From: Desulfuromonadaceae bacterium
GTDB lineage: Bacteria; Desulfobacterota; Desulfuromonadia; Geobacterales; Pseudopelobacteraceae
Length of the DNA stretch: 64,000 nt
Assembly (NCBI GenBank): GCA_028683855.1
Contig: JAQUHA010000004.1
Location: forward strand, 1-64,000
Reading direction: 5' to 3'
This document shows, piece by piece, positions 26,264-35,583 of the stretch; position 1 is the stretch's first letter; each line of letters starts with the position of its first letter. Under the pieces are notes generated by a model that ran no database searches, had not been told where the DNA came from, and saw only the letters and a list, made by a program, of their open reading frames with translations. Both the position numbers and the translations under genes were made by a program.

Positions 26264-27454
26264 ATGAAATTCTGGGTAAAACAACATATATGTACTGCAA
26301 TTATTATCTTTACCACAGTACTCTTTTTCGCTTTCAGAGCAACAGCAGATGTCAAGCAAGACGCGGAATCCACTCATTTATCTCTCCACAGAAATTCTTA
26401 TTCAGAGAATTATCCTGACGACATGAAGAGTCTTGATCTTGCTATTGAAATTGCCGAGCGCTATTTTGTTGTAGGAGAAAAGGAAAGCGCCGATAGATTT
26501 TATCTATTGGCACTACAAAAGGCTTTTATCATTGAATCAATGCTTAAAAAAAATGAAGAAGAGAGCGGTGAGACGGAGAACGAACCCAATACTGCAGGAA
26601 CAACTGGCGAGGAAACTGTTGATTTCGAAACCGATTCGCCCCGGTTTGTAGGCAGACGAGGGGTCTACAGAGTAGTAAAGGGTGATACTCTCAGCCTGGT
26701 AGCTGCAAAACTGGGGGTGAGTCAACTTCAACTCCGCAGCATGAACCATCTGACTGAAGGGAGTCGCCTGAGGATCGGACAGAAACTCAGATATAACAAT
26801 TTAAGAATAGTCCCGCAGTTACTAAAGAATGGTATTGTCATCAATATTCCTGACAGAACTCTTTACTATTTTCAGAGTGGAACTTTGGTGACTTCACTTC
26901 CGGTCGCCCTTGGATCGATAAAAAAGAGTGAGAAATACTTCTGGCAAACACCAATTGGAAAATTCAGAGTCACAGGTAAGATTAAAGATCCGACCTGGAC
27001 GGTACCAACCTCAATCCAGTCAGAAATGGAAGAAAACGGCAAAGAGATACTTACATCTGTTTCACCGGGCCCTAAAAACCCTCTTGGCAGATATGCCATA
27101 AAAACCTCTATTCCAGGTATTTTGATTCATAGCACAACCAAACCTGCGTCAATTTACAGCTTTTCAAGTCACGGCTGCATACGCCTGTCGCCCGATCAGA
27201 TGGAAACCTTTTTCCCTAAACTTAAAGTAAATACGCTGGGTGAGATCATTTATAAGCCGATCAAGCTTGCAGTTAATACAAATGGTCGGGTTTTTCTGGA
27301 AGTGCATCGAGATTTCTACAAGAAGAGAGGTGATCTTCTCGGAGAAGCCAGAGAAATGATAGAAAAACAGAATCTGTCTGATCTCATAGATTGGGAAAAG
27401 TTCAAAACTGTTGTAAGAGAGAAAAGCGGCATCGCCGAGGATATCTCCCTGTAA
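26264..27454 (+). CDS. Periplasmic L,D-transpeptidase with LysM domain (YkuD family)
   Basis: A 396-residue exported enzyme that forms 3-3 cross-links in peptidoglycan or anchors proteins to it. A signal peptide or N-terminal anchor (AIIIFTTVLFFAF) covers the first 28 residues. A helical region follows (50-100), then a LysM domain at about 134-178 (YRVVKGDTLSLVAAKLGV) for peptidoglycan binding, and a YkuD domain about 190-335. The catalytic motif HSTTKP...SSHGCIRLSP carries Cys305. There is no Shine-Dalgarno sequence before the ATG; a 13-bp palindrome occupies that place. The gene converges with PBP1A, with 5 bp between the two stops. Confidence 0.92.
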   Translation: MKFWVKQHICTAIIIFTTVLFFAFRATADVKQDAESTHLSLHRNSYSENYPDDMKSLDLAIEIAERYFVVGEKESADRFYLLALQKAFIIESMLKKNEEESGETENEPNTAGTTGEETVDFETDSPRFVGRRGVYRVVKGDTLSLVAAKLGVSQLQLRSMNHLTEGSRLRIGQKLRYNNLRIVPQLLKNGIVINIPDRTLYYFQSGTLVTSLPVALGSIKKSEKYFWQTPIGKFRVTGKIKDPTWTVPTSIQSEMEENGKEILTSVSPGPKNPLGRYAIKTSIPGILIHSTTKPASIYSFSSHGCIRLSPDQMETFFPKLKVNTLGEIIYKPIKLAVNTNGRVFLEVHRDFYKKRGDLLGEAREMIEKQNLSDLIDWEKFKTVVREKSGIAEDISL

Positions 27455-27459
27455 GATAA

Positions 27460-29769
27460 TCAGTCGTAAGACGACGGTTCAGTACCTTTGATAAAACACT
27501 CCATAACTGCACCCGCAGTCTCTTGCCTGGCGAGATTACCGGTACGTGGGTTGATCAGCACAAATGAAACATTCTCCGGTGCAGCAAAATCTTCTGCAGG
27601 CAGGGAGATAATAGCCTGTTGCATATAATCCCCCCATATAGGTGCAGCAGCCTGACCACCCGTCCCACCGTTTCCTAAAGAACGCTCCTGGTCATATCCA
27701 ACCCAAACCCCGGTAACCAATTGCGGAATATAGCCTACAAACCAGGCATCTTTTGCACCGTTTGTAGTACCCGTCTTTCCGGCTACAGGACGTCCTATAA
27801 TAGACGCTCGATGACCGGTACCGCTTGCTACAACACTCTGCATAAGATTAGTTATCACATATGCCGTTTCAGGAGATATGACCGGCACAGATACCGGTGG
27901 TGGATTATCCTGCAATACTATTCCATCAGTATCGGTAACTTTTGTAATGTAATACGAAGGGGACAACATTCCATTATTGGCAAAAACAGAATATGCAGAA
28001 GCCAATTCAAAAGGGGAGACTGACGCAGCACCAAGAGCCAGTGCCAGATTTGCAGGAATCTGCGAAGTGAAACCAAGCTTTCTGGCATACTCAGCTGTGT
28101 ATTGAGCCCCTATCTGTTCCATTATCTTGACGCTGACTGTATTAATGGAATATGTCAGCGCCTCCCGCATCGTAACAGCCCCCCTGAATTCGCGGTCATA
28201 ATTCTGTGGTTTCCATGTTCCGCCGGCGCCATCTGGATATTCTACTTCAGTGTCTTCTATAACCGTTGCAGGTGTAAGCCCTTTATCAAGAGCGGCAGCA
28301 TAAATTATCGGTTTAAAAGCAGAGCCTGCATTTCGCTTAGCCTGCATCGCCCTGTTAAACTGACTCTTTTTGAAATCATATCCGCCAACCATTGCCTTAA
28401 TTCCACCGGTTCGGGGATCAATTGAAACCAGCGCAGCCTGTACATCCGGCGTTTGATCCAGAGCGAACTGGGCACCCTGTTTTTCAAATTCAGGCGTGAT
28501 TATTGAGACTTCGATTACAGAACCGAGGGACAATCCTTTACCACCCTTCTCCGGCTTACCATATCTGTTTATCATCTTGATACGTCCAGCCCACGACATA
28601 TTTTTTCTGGACAAAATTCCGCTTCGCTCCCCTACTCTAACAAGAACATCCCCTTTATCAGCATTAAAACCAACAACGACCCCCTGATAGTTTTCACCAA
28701 CCTTAAGAACAGAGGAGTCTATCCCCTCCTCCACTTTACCACAGAAAGAATCAACCTCAGCTTCGGACAGATACTTAACCGAACCTCTAAACCCCTGACG
28801 CTTGTCAACATCTTTGAGCCCCTTGCGAAGGGTGTCATAAGCTGCACGCTGCATATTGGCGTTCATTGTGGTGTATATTTTCAACCCGCCTTTGTATAGC
28901 TGCTCTTCACCATATTTCTGCTCAAGCTGGATTCTCAGATATTCAAGAAAATAAGCCGACTGTTCATTATTAACCTTCTTCATCGGCTGGATTAAAATTG
29001 GAGTTTTCCTCGCGTGATCAGCCTCTGCAGGCGTTATATATCCCTCCGCTGTCATACGATCGAGTACATAGCCCTGGCGCTCACGTGCTTTTTCAAGATG
29101 TTTTATAGGAGAGTATGTATTGGGCGCCTTTGGAAGACCGGCAAGAATTGATATTTCTGCAAGATTAAGCTGATCTACGTTTTTCCCGAAATATGTTTCT
29201 GCGGCAGCCTGAACACCATACGCACCACCACCCAAATATATCTGATTCAGGTAAAGATAGAGAATTTCGTCCTTGGAAAGTCTCTCCTCCATCCTCTTGG
29301 CAAGAATCGCTTCTTTTATCTTACGCGAAAACTTTTTTTCCGGAGTTAACAGCATTGATTTGGTTACCTGCTGTGTAATCGTTGAAGCCCCCTCCTTTTT
29401 GCTCATTGACAATAAATTTTTGAAAGCCGCACGCATAATACCAAAGTAATCTATCCCTTTATGTGAGTAGAAATTAGCATCTTCCGCTGCCACAAAAGCC
29501 TGAATCAACTTTCTGGGCATTTTATTGACCGGAACAACTATCCGGCGCTCAAGATAAAACTCACCGACAAGTACACCGTCATCACCAAAAACCTGAGATA
29601 CAATTGGAGGTTTGTAGTCTGCAAGTCGATCAACTTTGGGCAGTCTCGCCATCAAAAAAAAGAGATATCCAGATGCTGCAAGAATTCCGACAAATAACAG
29701 CACAACCGAACTAAGCAGAAACATTGATAAAAAACTGCTTTTTACGGTACCGGTGGTTTTTTTCCCCAT
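27460..29769 (-). CDS. mrcA: Class A penicillin-binding protein 1A (glycosyltransferase/transpeptidase)
   Basis: A 769-residue bifunctional peptidoglycan synthase. An N-terminal membrane anchor spans about 13-38. The GT51 domain has AFVAAEDANFYSHKGID with catalytic Glu96, then GASTITQQVTKS and a second-Glu region KRMEERLSKDEILYLYLNQIYLG. An OB-like insert precedes the transpeptidase domain, whose motifs are GSAFKP (SxxK), SIN (SxN, in YSINTVSV) and GKTGTTNGAKDAWFVGY (KTG). The cell-wall enzyme L,D-transpeptidase is its convergent neighbour. AAGGTGA precedes the ATG. Confidence 0.95.
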   Translation of the reverse strand: MGKKTTGTVKSSFLSMFLLSSVVLLFVGILAASGYLFFLMARLPKVDRLADYKPPIVSQVFGDDGVLVGEFYLERRIVVPVNKMPRKLIQAFVAAEDANFYSHKGIDYFGIMRAAFKNLLSMSKKEGASTITQQVTKSMLLTPEKKFSRKIKEAILAKRMEERLSKDEILYLYLNQIYLGGGAYGVQAAAETYFGKNVDQLNLAEISILAGLPKAPNTYSPIKHLEKARERQGYVLDRMTAEGYITPAEADHARKTPILIQPMKKVNNEQSAYFLEYLRIQLEQKYGEEQLYKGGLKIYTTMNANMQRAAYDTLRKGLKDVDKRQGFRGSVKYLSEAEVDSFCGKVEEGIDSSVLKVGENYQGVVVGFNADKGDVLVRVGERSGILSRKNMSWAGRIKMINRYGKPEKGGKGLSLGSVIEVSIITPEFEKQGAQFALDQTPDVQAALVSIDPRTGGIKAMVGGYDFKKSQFNRAMQAKRNAGSAFKPIIYAAALDKGLTPATVIEDTEVEYPDGAGGTWKPQNYDREFRGAVTMREALTYSINTVSVKIMEQIGAQYTAEYARKLGFTSQIPANLALALGAASVSPFELASAYSVFANNGMLSPSYYITKVTDTDGIVLQDNPPPVSVPVISPETAYVITNLMQSVVASGTGHRASIIGRPVAGKTGTTNGAKDAWFVGYIPQLVTGVWVGYDQERSLGNGGTGGQAAAPIWGDYMQQAIISLPAEDFAAPENVSFVLINPRTGNLARQETAGAVMECFIKGTEPSSYD

Positions 29770-29801
29770 TTACTTCACCTTCCAGACAGAAAGTCGCAAC
29801 G

Positions 29802-29933
29802 ATAATAAACTATTATGCCTCAAGGTTCGCAAAATAGCATATTGACGACGAAATTCAAACATATTAAAAATTTATAAAAATAAAAATAATCATGTCCTGA
29901 AAGAGCCGGTTATGCTAATAATGCAACATTATT
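29802..29933. repeat. Two short inverted repeats in the mrcA-glmS divergent gap
   Basis: ATAATA-AAC-TATTAT (29802-29816) lies 33 bp upstream of the PBP1A start. AATAATG-CAA-CATTATT (29917-29933) lies 40 bp upstream of the glmS start and is followed by a T-rich run. Both genes serve peptidoglycan synthesis, so these could be related operators, or the second a leader hairpin. A weak promoter-like TTGACG is at 29842-29847 without a good -10. No glmS ribozyme is present. Confidence 0.3.
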
Positions 29934-29972
29934 TTTATATCATTTCATTTAATCACCTATCGGAGAGCATTT

Positions 29973-31802
29973 ATGTGCGGCATTGTTGGATATATCGGAG
30001 AGCAGCAAGCAAGCCCTATCATTCTCGAAGGGCTGAAAAAACTTGAATATCGCGGATATGATTCAGCAGGGATTGCATCTCTCGATAATGGTTCCTCAGT
30101 TATTCGCAGGAGTCAGGGGAAGCTCGTTAATTTAGAGAATATTCTGCGCGATCAGCCTCTTACTGGAAAAGTCGGGATTGGACACACCCGTTGGGCAACA
30201 CATGGTAAACCATCTGAAATAAATGCTCATCCACACAAAGCCGGCTCAATAATCATTGTCCATAACGGAATAATAGAGAATTATCTTCAGCTTAAAGATC
30301 AGCTGAAACAGCTTGGTCATACATTCAAAAGTGAAACTGATACTGAAGTGATCGCTCATCTGATTGAAGAGTCACTTAAAACTGAAGCTGATTTTGAGCA
30401 AGCCGTCAGAACATCACTTTTGCAGTTAAGAGGCGCTTATGCCGTCTGTATTCTTAATGATAAAGAGCCTGGCGTACTTATAGCTGCAAAATTAGGTTCA
30501 CCAATGGTGGTAGGACTTGGAGAAAAAGAGTTTTTCGTGGCTTCGGATATTCCAGCAATTCTTGCTTATACGCGAGAAATGGTATTTATGGAGGATGGGG
30601 AGTTTGTCATTTTCAGATCAGGTACAGCCGTTTTTTCAACCATTGCCGGCAACTCTATTGATAAAAAGGCACGTCATATAGACTGGTCTCCAATGATGGC
30701 TGAAAAAGGTGGTTTTCGCCATTTCATGCTTAAAGAGATACATGAACAACCGCGTGCCGTAAGAGACACTATTGCAGGCCGTCTGCTTGAACTTGATGGA
30801 GATGTCTATCTTGAAAATCTTCAATTCAGCGATCGTCAGTTGGCAGCGGTCAAACGGATAATAATTATTGCCTGTGGCACATCATGGCACGCTGCTCTGG
30901 TTGGTAAATTTTATATTGAAGGGCTCTGCCGCATTCCTGTAGAGGTAGACATTGCGTCCGAATTTCGCTATCGCAACCCTGTCGTAGACGAAAACACTCT
31001 TGCTATTGTAATTTCCCAATCGGGCGAGACTGCCGACACTCTAGCCGCTCTGCGTGAAGCCAAGTCGCGTGGTGCTTTGAACATTGCTATCTGCAATGTC
31101 GTAGACTCTTCAATTGCGAGAGAATCATCAGGAGTTATCTATACCCATGCAGGGCCGGAAATCGGCGTAGCCTCGACGAAAGCATTTGTAACACAGTTAA
31201 CTGCGCTATATCTTTTCACAATTCGCCTTGGTCGGGCAAACTGCACTATTGACGTTCTCCACGGTCAGCGGATGATAGCTGCTTTAAAGAAGATACCCGG
31301 ACTTATTGAAGAGGCGTTACGCTTGAATGATAAGGTAGAAAAGATAGCCAAGAAATATATGAATGCTCGCGACTTCCTCTATCTGGGACGAGGCAAAAAC
31401 TTCCCCATTGCACTGGAAGGCGCTCTGAAGCTGAAAGAAATATCCTATATTCACGCGGAGGGGTACCCAGCAGGCGAGATGAAACATGGCCCTATAGCCC
31501 TTATTGATGAGAATGTACCTGTTGTTGTACTTGTACCTAAAGGAAACTCCTACGAAAAGACCATATCAAATATGGAGGAGGTTATTACTCGAGGTGGTCG
31601 TGTAATTGCCGTCTGCTCAACAGGTGACGAAGAGGTTAAAAAAAGGGCGGAAACAACTATCGAGATACCGAACCTGGATGAGGATCTGGATCCATTACTC
31701 CTCTCCGTACCCCTTCAGCTTCTCTCCTATCATATTTCTGTTTTAAAAGGAACTGACGTGGATCAGCCGAGGAATCTCGCCAAAAGTGTTACGGTTGAGT
31801 AA
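29973..31802 (+). CDS. glmS: Glutamine-fructose-6-phosphate aminotransferase (isomerizing)
   Basis: A 609-residue cytoplasmic enzyme that makes glucosamine-6-phosphate, the first step to UDP-GlcNAc. It begins MCGIVGYIG with the N-terminal nucleophile Cys2. The glutaminase domain continues with HTRWATHG and HNGIIENY (1-240). Two SIS sugar-isomerase domains follow ([54 protein letters not shown]), and it ends in the canonical [12 protein letters not shown]. Length is exact for the family. A GGAGAG site lies before the ATG. Confidence 0.97.
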   Translation: MCGIVGYIGEQQASPIILEGLKKLEYRGYDSAGIASLDNGSSVIRRSQGKLVNLENILRDQPLTGKVGIGHTRWATHGKPSEINAHPHKAGSIIIVHNGIIENYLQLKDQLKQLGHTFKSETDTEVIAHLIEESLKTEADFEQAVRTSLLQLRGAYAVCILNDKEPGVLIAAKLGSPMVVGLGEKEFFVASDIPAILAYTREMVFMEDGEFVIFRSGTAVFSTIAGNSIDKKARHIDWSPMMAEKGGFRHFMLKEIHEQPRAVRDTIAGRLLELDGDVYLENLQFSDRQLAAVKRIIIIACGTSWHAALVGKFYIEGLCRIPVEVDIASEFRYRNPVVDENTLAIVISQSGETADTLAALREAKSRGALNIAICNVVDSSIARESSGVIYTHAGPEIGVASTKAFVTQLTALYLFTIRLGRANCTIDVLHGQRMIAALKKIPGLIEEALRLNDKVEKIAKKYMNARDFLYLGRGKNFPIALEGALKLKEISYIHAEGYPAGEMKHGPIALIDENVPVVVLVPKGNSYEKTISNMEEVITRGGRVIAVCSTGDEEVKKRAETTIEIPNLDEDLDPLLLSVPLQLLSYHISVLKGTDVDQPRNLAKSVTVE

Positions 31803-31815
31803 CCGGTCAAAGAGT

Positions 31816-32310
31816 ATGAAGATAACTCTATTAACTCATTTCAAGGAGTTTGAAAAACGCTCCAACACCGGTAGACTGATAGTTGATGTCCTTGGAGAAA
31901 ATGCCGAGCAGATAAGATGGAACAGATTGAATCCGCCGGTTGATCTGGTCAGGGAAATTGATGCAGGAGGGGTGGCACTTATATATCCAGGTGCAGCAGA
32001 TGAAAGTGATTATGACTTCTCAGACGTAAAACAGTGTATAATTATTGACAGTACATGGCAGGAAGCACGCAAGATTCACCAACGCAGCCCATACCTGCAG
32101 AAAGTTCGGCGGATTTCTCTTAATACCGGCAGCAAATCTTTATACAACCTTCGCAAGCATCAAAAGGAGTCGGGACTATGTACTGCCGAGTGTGCAATTG
32201 AGGTTCTGCGCCGTGCAGGTAGAGTGGCAGAAGCGGAACTGCTGCACGAACGTTTCCTCGCCTTCATAAGACCACAGGGGGTCATGAGAGGAGCTGTTCA
32301 GGGACATTGA
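31816..32310 (+). CDS. Short DTW-domain protein (tRNA aminocarboxypropyltransferase-like)
   Basis: A 164-residue protein with the DTW-domain pattern: LLTHFKEFEKRSNTGRL at the N-terminus, then the signature IIDSTWQEARKIHQRSPYL (D-x-T-W form) and GLCTAECAIEVL at the end. TapT/YfiP-type enzymes transfer the aminocarboxypropyl group of SAM to a tRNA uridine. The zinc-type cysteine cluster usual at the N-terminus of TapT is absent, so this is a short form. I use the ATG at 31816, 13 bases after the glmS stop; an in-frame GTG at 31786 lies inside glmS. Substrate is not provable here. Confidence 0.75.
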   Translation: MKITLLTHFKEFEKRSNTGRLIVDVLGENAEQIRWNRLNPPVDLVREIDAGGVALIYPGAADESDYDFSDVKQCIIIDSTWQEARKIHQRSPYLQKVRRISLNTGSKSLYNLRKHQKESGLCTAECAIEVLRRAGRVAEAELLHERFLAFIRPQGVMRGAVQGH

Positions 32311-32346
32311 CATAATTGGAGGATGTTTAAATCAGTTAGAGGGGGG

Positions 32347-32946
32347 TTATGCTTTGAATTTATTTTCGGTGCCTGAAATCAGCCGCCTGATATTTTCATT
32401 ATGTCTAAGGATTACAATTAAAGCGATAATAAGCGTTACGATGTTTACTGATTTATTCCCACCCATAAAGAATACTCCAAACGGCATGGAAGCCGCTGCC
32501 AGGATTGATCCAAGAGAAACATATCTCCACCTAAACATTATAAGGGCAAAGAGTGCAATTGCGAGCGTAACCGCCATTGGAGCAAGAGCCAGAAAAACTC
32601 CCAGTGCCGTTGCTACCCCCTTTCCCCCTCTGAATTTAAGAAAAATTGAAAACACATGACCGCAGAATGCAGAAAAACCAACAAACGCTGCAAACTCAAT
32701 GGACTGACCAAGCGAGATAACGACAAGAACAGGAACGAGACCTTTCAGACAGTCAACTATCAAGGTAATTATACCTATCTTACGCCCCACAGTCCTATAT
32801 AGGTTGGTAGCCCCTACATTTCCGCTCCCAGCTTTTCGGACATCAATACCATATAATTTCCCAAGAATAAGACCGGTAGGAAATGATCCAATCATGTATG
32901 CCGCTAGAATAAGGAATACAAAATATATTATAGATACTCCTGTCAT
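32347..32946 (-). CDS. plsY: Glycerol-3-phosphate acyltransferase PlsY
   Basis: A 199-residue inner-membrane enzyme that uses acyl-phosphate to acylate glycerol-3-phosphate in phospholipid synthesis. The three conserved loops are all visible: GSGNVGATNLYRTVGRK, KFRGGKGVATALGV and RHNENIRRLISGTE. At least five membrane segments and normal length support the call. It is 3 bp downstream of the small lipoprotein gene and converges with the DTW gene. Confidence 0.96.
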   Translation of the reverse strand: MTGVSIIYFVFLILAAYMIGSFPTGLILGKLYGIDVRKAGSGNVGATNLYRTVGRKIGIITLIVDCLKGLVPVLVVISLGQSIEFAAFVGFSAFCGHVFSIFLKFRGGKGVATALGVFLALAPMAVTLAIALFALIMFRWRYVSLGSILAAASMPFGVFFMGGNKSVNIVTLIIALIVILRHNENIRRLISGTENKFKA

Positions 32947-32949
32947 AGT

Positions 32950-33360
32950 TCATATCCCAGCAATGATTCTCCACCCCGCTGTTTCTCTTATTAATTCTAG
33001 ACGTTCGACCCCGTTCAGAGTGATCTCTCTTCCGTTAGTCTTAAGTTTCAAACGATAACTACAGCTTGATTCTGCTCTTTTACCATTTATGGTTATTTCA
33101 GGGGAATCAGCCTCGTAAGCCAGAGTTTCATACTGGCTGAAATTTCGGGATATACTCTCTTTCAGCTGTGAGAAGTTTTTCCCCTTGTCGCTGTAATTAA
33201 GAGAAATAACCGAAATATATCTTGAGATATCTTTTGAATTTAAAGCGTTCGTACGGGTTGCAAGCAGTTTGAGAATTTCACCGTTGTCATTATCACTGGT
33301 GTTGCACCCTGAAAGCACTATCAGCAGAACAAACAGTATCAGGAAGCGTAAAAACCTCAC
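32950..33360 (-). CDS. Small NTF2-like lipoprotein
   Basis: A 136-residue predicted lipoprotein: signal LRFLILFVLLIVLSGC with lipobox Cys near 19. The mature part, NALNSKDISRYISVISLNY and onward to TAGWRIIAGI, has the look of an NTF2-like fold. The GTG start overlaps the bamD stop by one base (TAGTG), so translation should be coupled. Location between bamD and plsY suggests an envelope-related role; nothing more specific can be read. Confidence 0.75.
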   Translation of the reverse strand: MRFLRFLILFVLLIVLSGCNTSDNDNGEILKLLATRTNALNSKDISRYISVISLNYSDKGKNFSQLKESISRNFSQYETLAYEADSPEITINGKRAESSCSYRLKLKTNGREITLNGVERLELIRETAGWRIIAGI

Positions 33361-34103
33361 TAAAAGAGGGCATCCATAGCCTTGTTTGCATCCTTGATGT
33401 ACGCACTTCCGGGAAATTGTGCTGCCAGAAGAGCGAATACCTCCCTCCCTTTTGCCTTCTGCCCATCTTCAAGATATGCTCTGCCAAGATAATAGAGCAC
33501 TTCATCACGACGAAGAGAATCTGGAAACATTTTCAAAGACTCTTCAAAGCGCGCAATTGCACCCTTGTATGCATCTGTTTTAAGGTAAAAACGACCAACG
33601 TAGATTTCATACTGGAGCTGTTTATCGCGACACTCTCTGTTTTTTTCCTGAACATCCGCCAAGTATTCTCCGGCTGGATATAAGCTCATGTAAAGAGAAA
33701 ATGTTTCCTGTGCATTTTTAACAGGAGTCTGATCAGCATCGACACTATGTATCTGATTGAAATAGCTCATACCTACTCTATAAAGTGCAAAATCCGCCTC
33801 TTTATGCGTAGGGTGGAGTTTACGAAAATCCTCATAAGCCGCCGCAGCTTCAATAAAGTCATCATTAAGGAAATAAGAGTCCGCAATTCCTAATTCAGCT
33901 TTTGCGGTAAGCTCAGGAGATTGGTAGCTCTCCTTAACTCTTTTCCACTGTGCGATAGCATCTTCATATCTCCCGTCCTGATAGAACTGTTCCCCCTCTT
34001 TGTAAAGCAGGTCAGCAGACTTATTCAGTTGAGGTGTGCTGCACCCCTGAATAAAGGCAAGGGCAAAAAGTATATTTGCAAATGTTTTTACAGTTATTCT
34101 CAT
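33360..34103 (-). CDS. bamD: Outer-membrane assembly lipoprotein BamD-like (TPR)
   Basis: A 247-residue lipoprotein (FALAFIQGC, Cys at about 21) made of TPR repeats: LYKEGEQFYQDGRYEDAIAQW, AELGIADSYFLNDDFIEAAAAYEDF, YRVGMSYFNQI and later repeats. The YRVGMSYF segment after the second repeat is characteristic of BamD, the TPR partner of BamA. YbgF or another TPR lipoprotein is the alternative, but the number and spacing of repeats favour BamD. AAGGA precedes the ATG. Confidence 0.85.
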   Translation of the reverse strand: MRITVKTFANILFALAFIQGCSTPQLNKSADLLYKEGEQFYQDGRYEDAIAQWKRVKESYQSPELTAKAELGIADSYFLNDDFIEAAAAYEDFRKLHPTHKEADFALYRVGMSYFNQIHSVDADQTPVKNAQETFSLYMSLYPAGEYLADVQEKNRECRDKQLQYEIYVGRFYLKTDAYKGAIARFEESLKMFPDSLRRDEVLYYLGRAYLEDGQKAKGREVFALLAAQFPGSAYIKDANKAMDALF

Positions 34104-34129
34104 AAAAATCCTTATCAGTATTAAGCCAA

Positions 34130-35458
34130 TTAGACGATACCAGCCCCGCGTTCATCAGCAAGCAGACGGGCAATTATGTCATGATTAAGCCAAACAACGG
34201 CTTTATCAGGATTCCAGGAGTTGTGCAGTATCAAACGCCCTGTGGCAAGAAATACAATCCTCGATAATTCAGCACAGACAAGCATTTTCTGATCTGCGTG
34301 CATTTCCATCAGTTCTGATGAGGCAGCCAGCATCAGCTCCGCCTGTTCACGTGTATTGTGTTGAGGCCAGGTGTCAAAATCCTCAATCTGATCCAGAACA
34401 GGTGAGGAGAGGTAACGATCCGTACGTTCCAGGAGAGCCTCCAAAGTTTCCCCCTCTTTCAGCATTGCCTTACAACTCTTTTCCACGCGCTCCGCTATCT
34501 TATCACCCGCTTCACGGCGAATTGCAGTCAGAAGCGGATAAAGAGAGATCTCTACTCCAAGAAAGAGCGCGCTTGAATTGGTCTGAATCTCCGGGCAGTT
34601 GTAAACATTTGCGTGAATACCATTGGCGGTTGCATCAGAAGCTATATTTTCAAGACGCATCTTGGCAAAACCCTGAACATAAGGCGTATAAGACTGCCAG
34701 CGATACTCGCCGTTTATAAGTACTCCGGTTCCGTGGTAACCGTACGCGGAGTAACAGACCCTACCTCCGGCATCGACGTTCCGTTTACGCAGAGACGCTG
34801 TTTCTTCTATGAGGTAAAGAAAGGTATCAGCAGTTACCTCGTTAAAGCTCATATCGCATAACTGACCAAGTGGACTCTTCCAAAAAAGTTCGGACTCCAG
34901 ATATTTATCGCCGGTACCTTTGAAAATACGGTTAAGAAGCGGCATAAAAACTCGGGCGCGCGGAATACCGCCAGCCATGGAGTGAGCAAAATGAACATTG
35001 ACTCCGGCAGGAATCAGCTTAAGCAGCTCAGTTTCCAAGAGTGAAATATTCGACCTGAACCTTGCAGAACCGGCAGCACAAGCCTTTTCAAGACTCCCCT
35101 CCACAAAACTTATCGATGCAAATTCATCAGGCTTCGACTTTTTCAACTGTTCCACCACAGAAGGTATGCCATCAACACTCTCCATATCAAAACCGGCTTC
35201 GAGAGGAATATTTACGACCCTCCCCCCCAGCAGCGCTTCCGCTGCAGCCAGCTCTTCATCCGTAAGAGCCCTTAACACCCCTCCATTATCTCTACGCCCA
35301 ACGGTAGTTCCTATAACTGTCATGCCGATGCGCCTAGCTTCATCAACAAGACCGTTGGCATACCCACGTCCGAACAGCTCACCAATAAGCACTAACACAT
35401 CACCTGTTTTGTAAGCTGCTGTCTCCGGCAACTCTTGAAGCGGTATATATTCCGTCAT
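34130..35458 (-). CDS. Uncharacterised 442-residue protein with Rossmann-like N-terminus (possible FabMG-type reductase)
   Basis: I cannot place this protein firmly. The N-terminal stretch VLVLIGELFGRGYANGLVDEA, followed by TVIGTTVGRRD, looks like a nucleotide-binding beta-alpha-beta start. The middle contains YSAYGYHGTGVLINGEY and later NVYNCPEIQTNSSALFLGVEISLYPLL, and the last 120 residues are helical. No signal peptide or membrane segment is seen. Conserved proteins of this length in Geobacter relatives are, as far as I recall, sometimes labelled enoyl-ACP reductase FabMG family; I give that as a weak possibility only. The gene has a good AGGAG site and lies 26 bp upstream of bamD. Confidence 0.55.
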   Translation of the reverse strand: MTEYIPLQELPETAAYKTGDVLVLIGELFGRGYANGLVDEARRIGMTVIGTTVGRRDNGGVLRALTDEELAAAEALLGGRVVNIPLEAGFDMESVDGIPSVVEQLKKSKPDEFASISFVEGSLEKACAAGSARFRSNISLLETELLKLIPAGVNVHFAHSMAGGIPRARVFMPLLNRIFKGTGDKYLESELFWKSPLGQLCDMSFNEVTADTFLYLIEETASLRKRNVDAGGRVCYSAYGYHGTGVLINGEYRWQSYTPYVQGFAKMRLENIASDATANGIHANVYNCPEIQTNSSALFLGVEISLYPLLTAIRREAGDKIAERVEKSCKAMLKEGETLEALLERTDRYLSSPVLDQIEDFDTWPQHNTREQAELMLAASSELMEMHADQKMLVCAELSRIVFLATGRLILHNSWNPDKAVVWLNHDIIARLLADERGAGIV

Positions 35459-35583
35459 ATAATCTCCTGAATCAATTCAAAGTTATTCTGTTTAACATAG
35501 TTTGAGCAGTCATGAAACATAAAAGATACTAAATGCAAAGGGGTTATATGGATCAAATTTGTGGTTAACACCCCGTTTTTACA

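Noticed and set aside
27464..27480. Hairpin GTCGT-AAG-ACGAC between the transpeptidase and PBP1A stops as a bidirectional terminator
   Set aside because: It lies mainly in the last codons of PBP1A, is only 5 bp and has no T-run.
29770..29972. glmS ribozyme or riboswitch upstream of glmS
   Set aside because: Only 203 bp divergent gap, no recognisable ribozyme core; such ribozymes are typical of Firmicutes.
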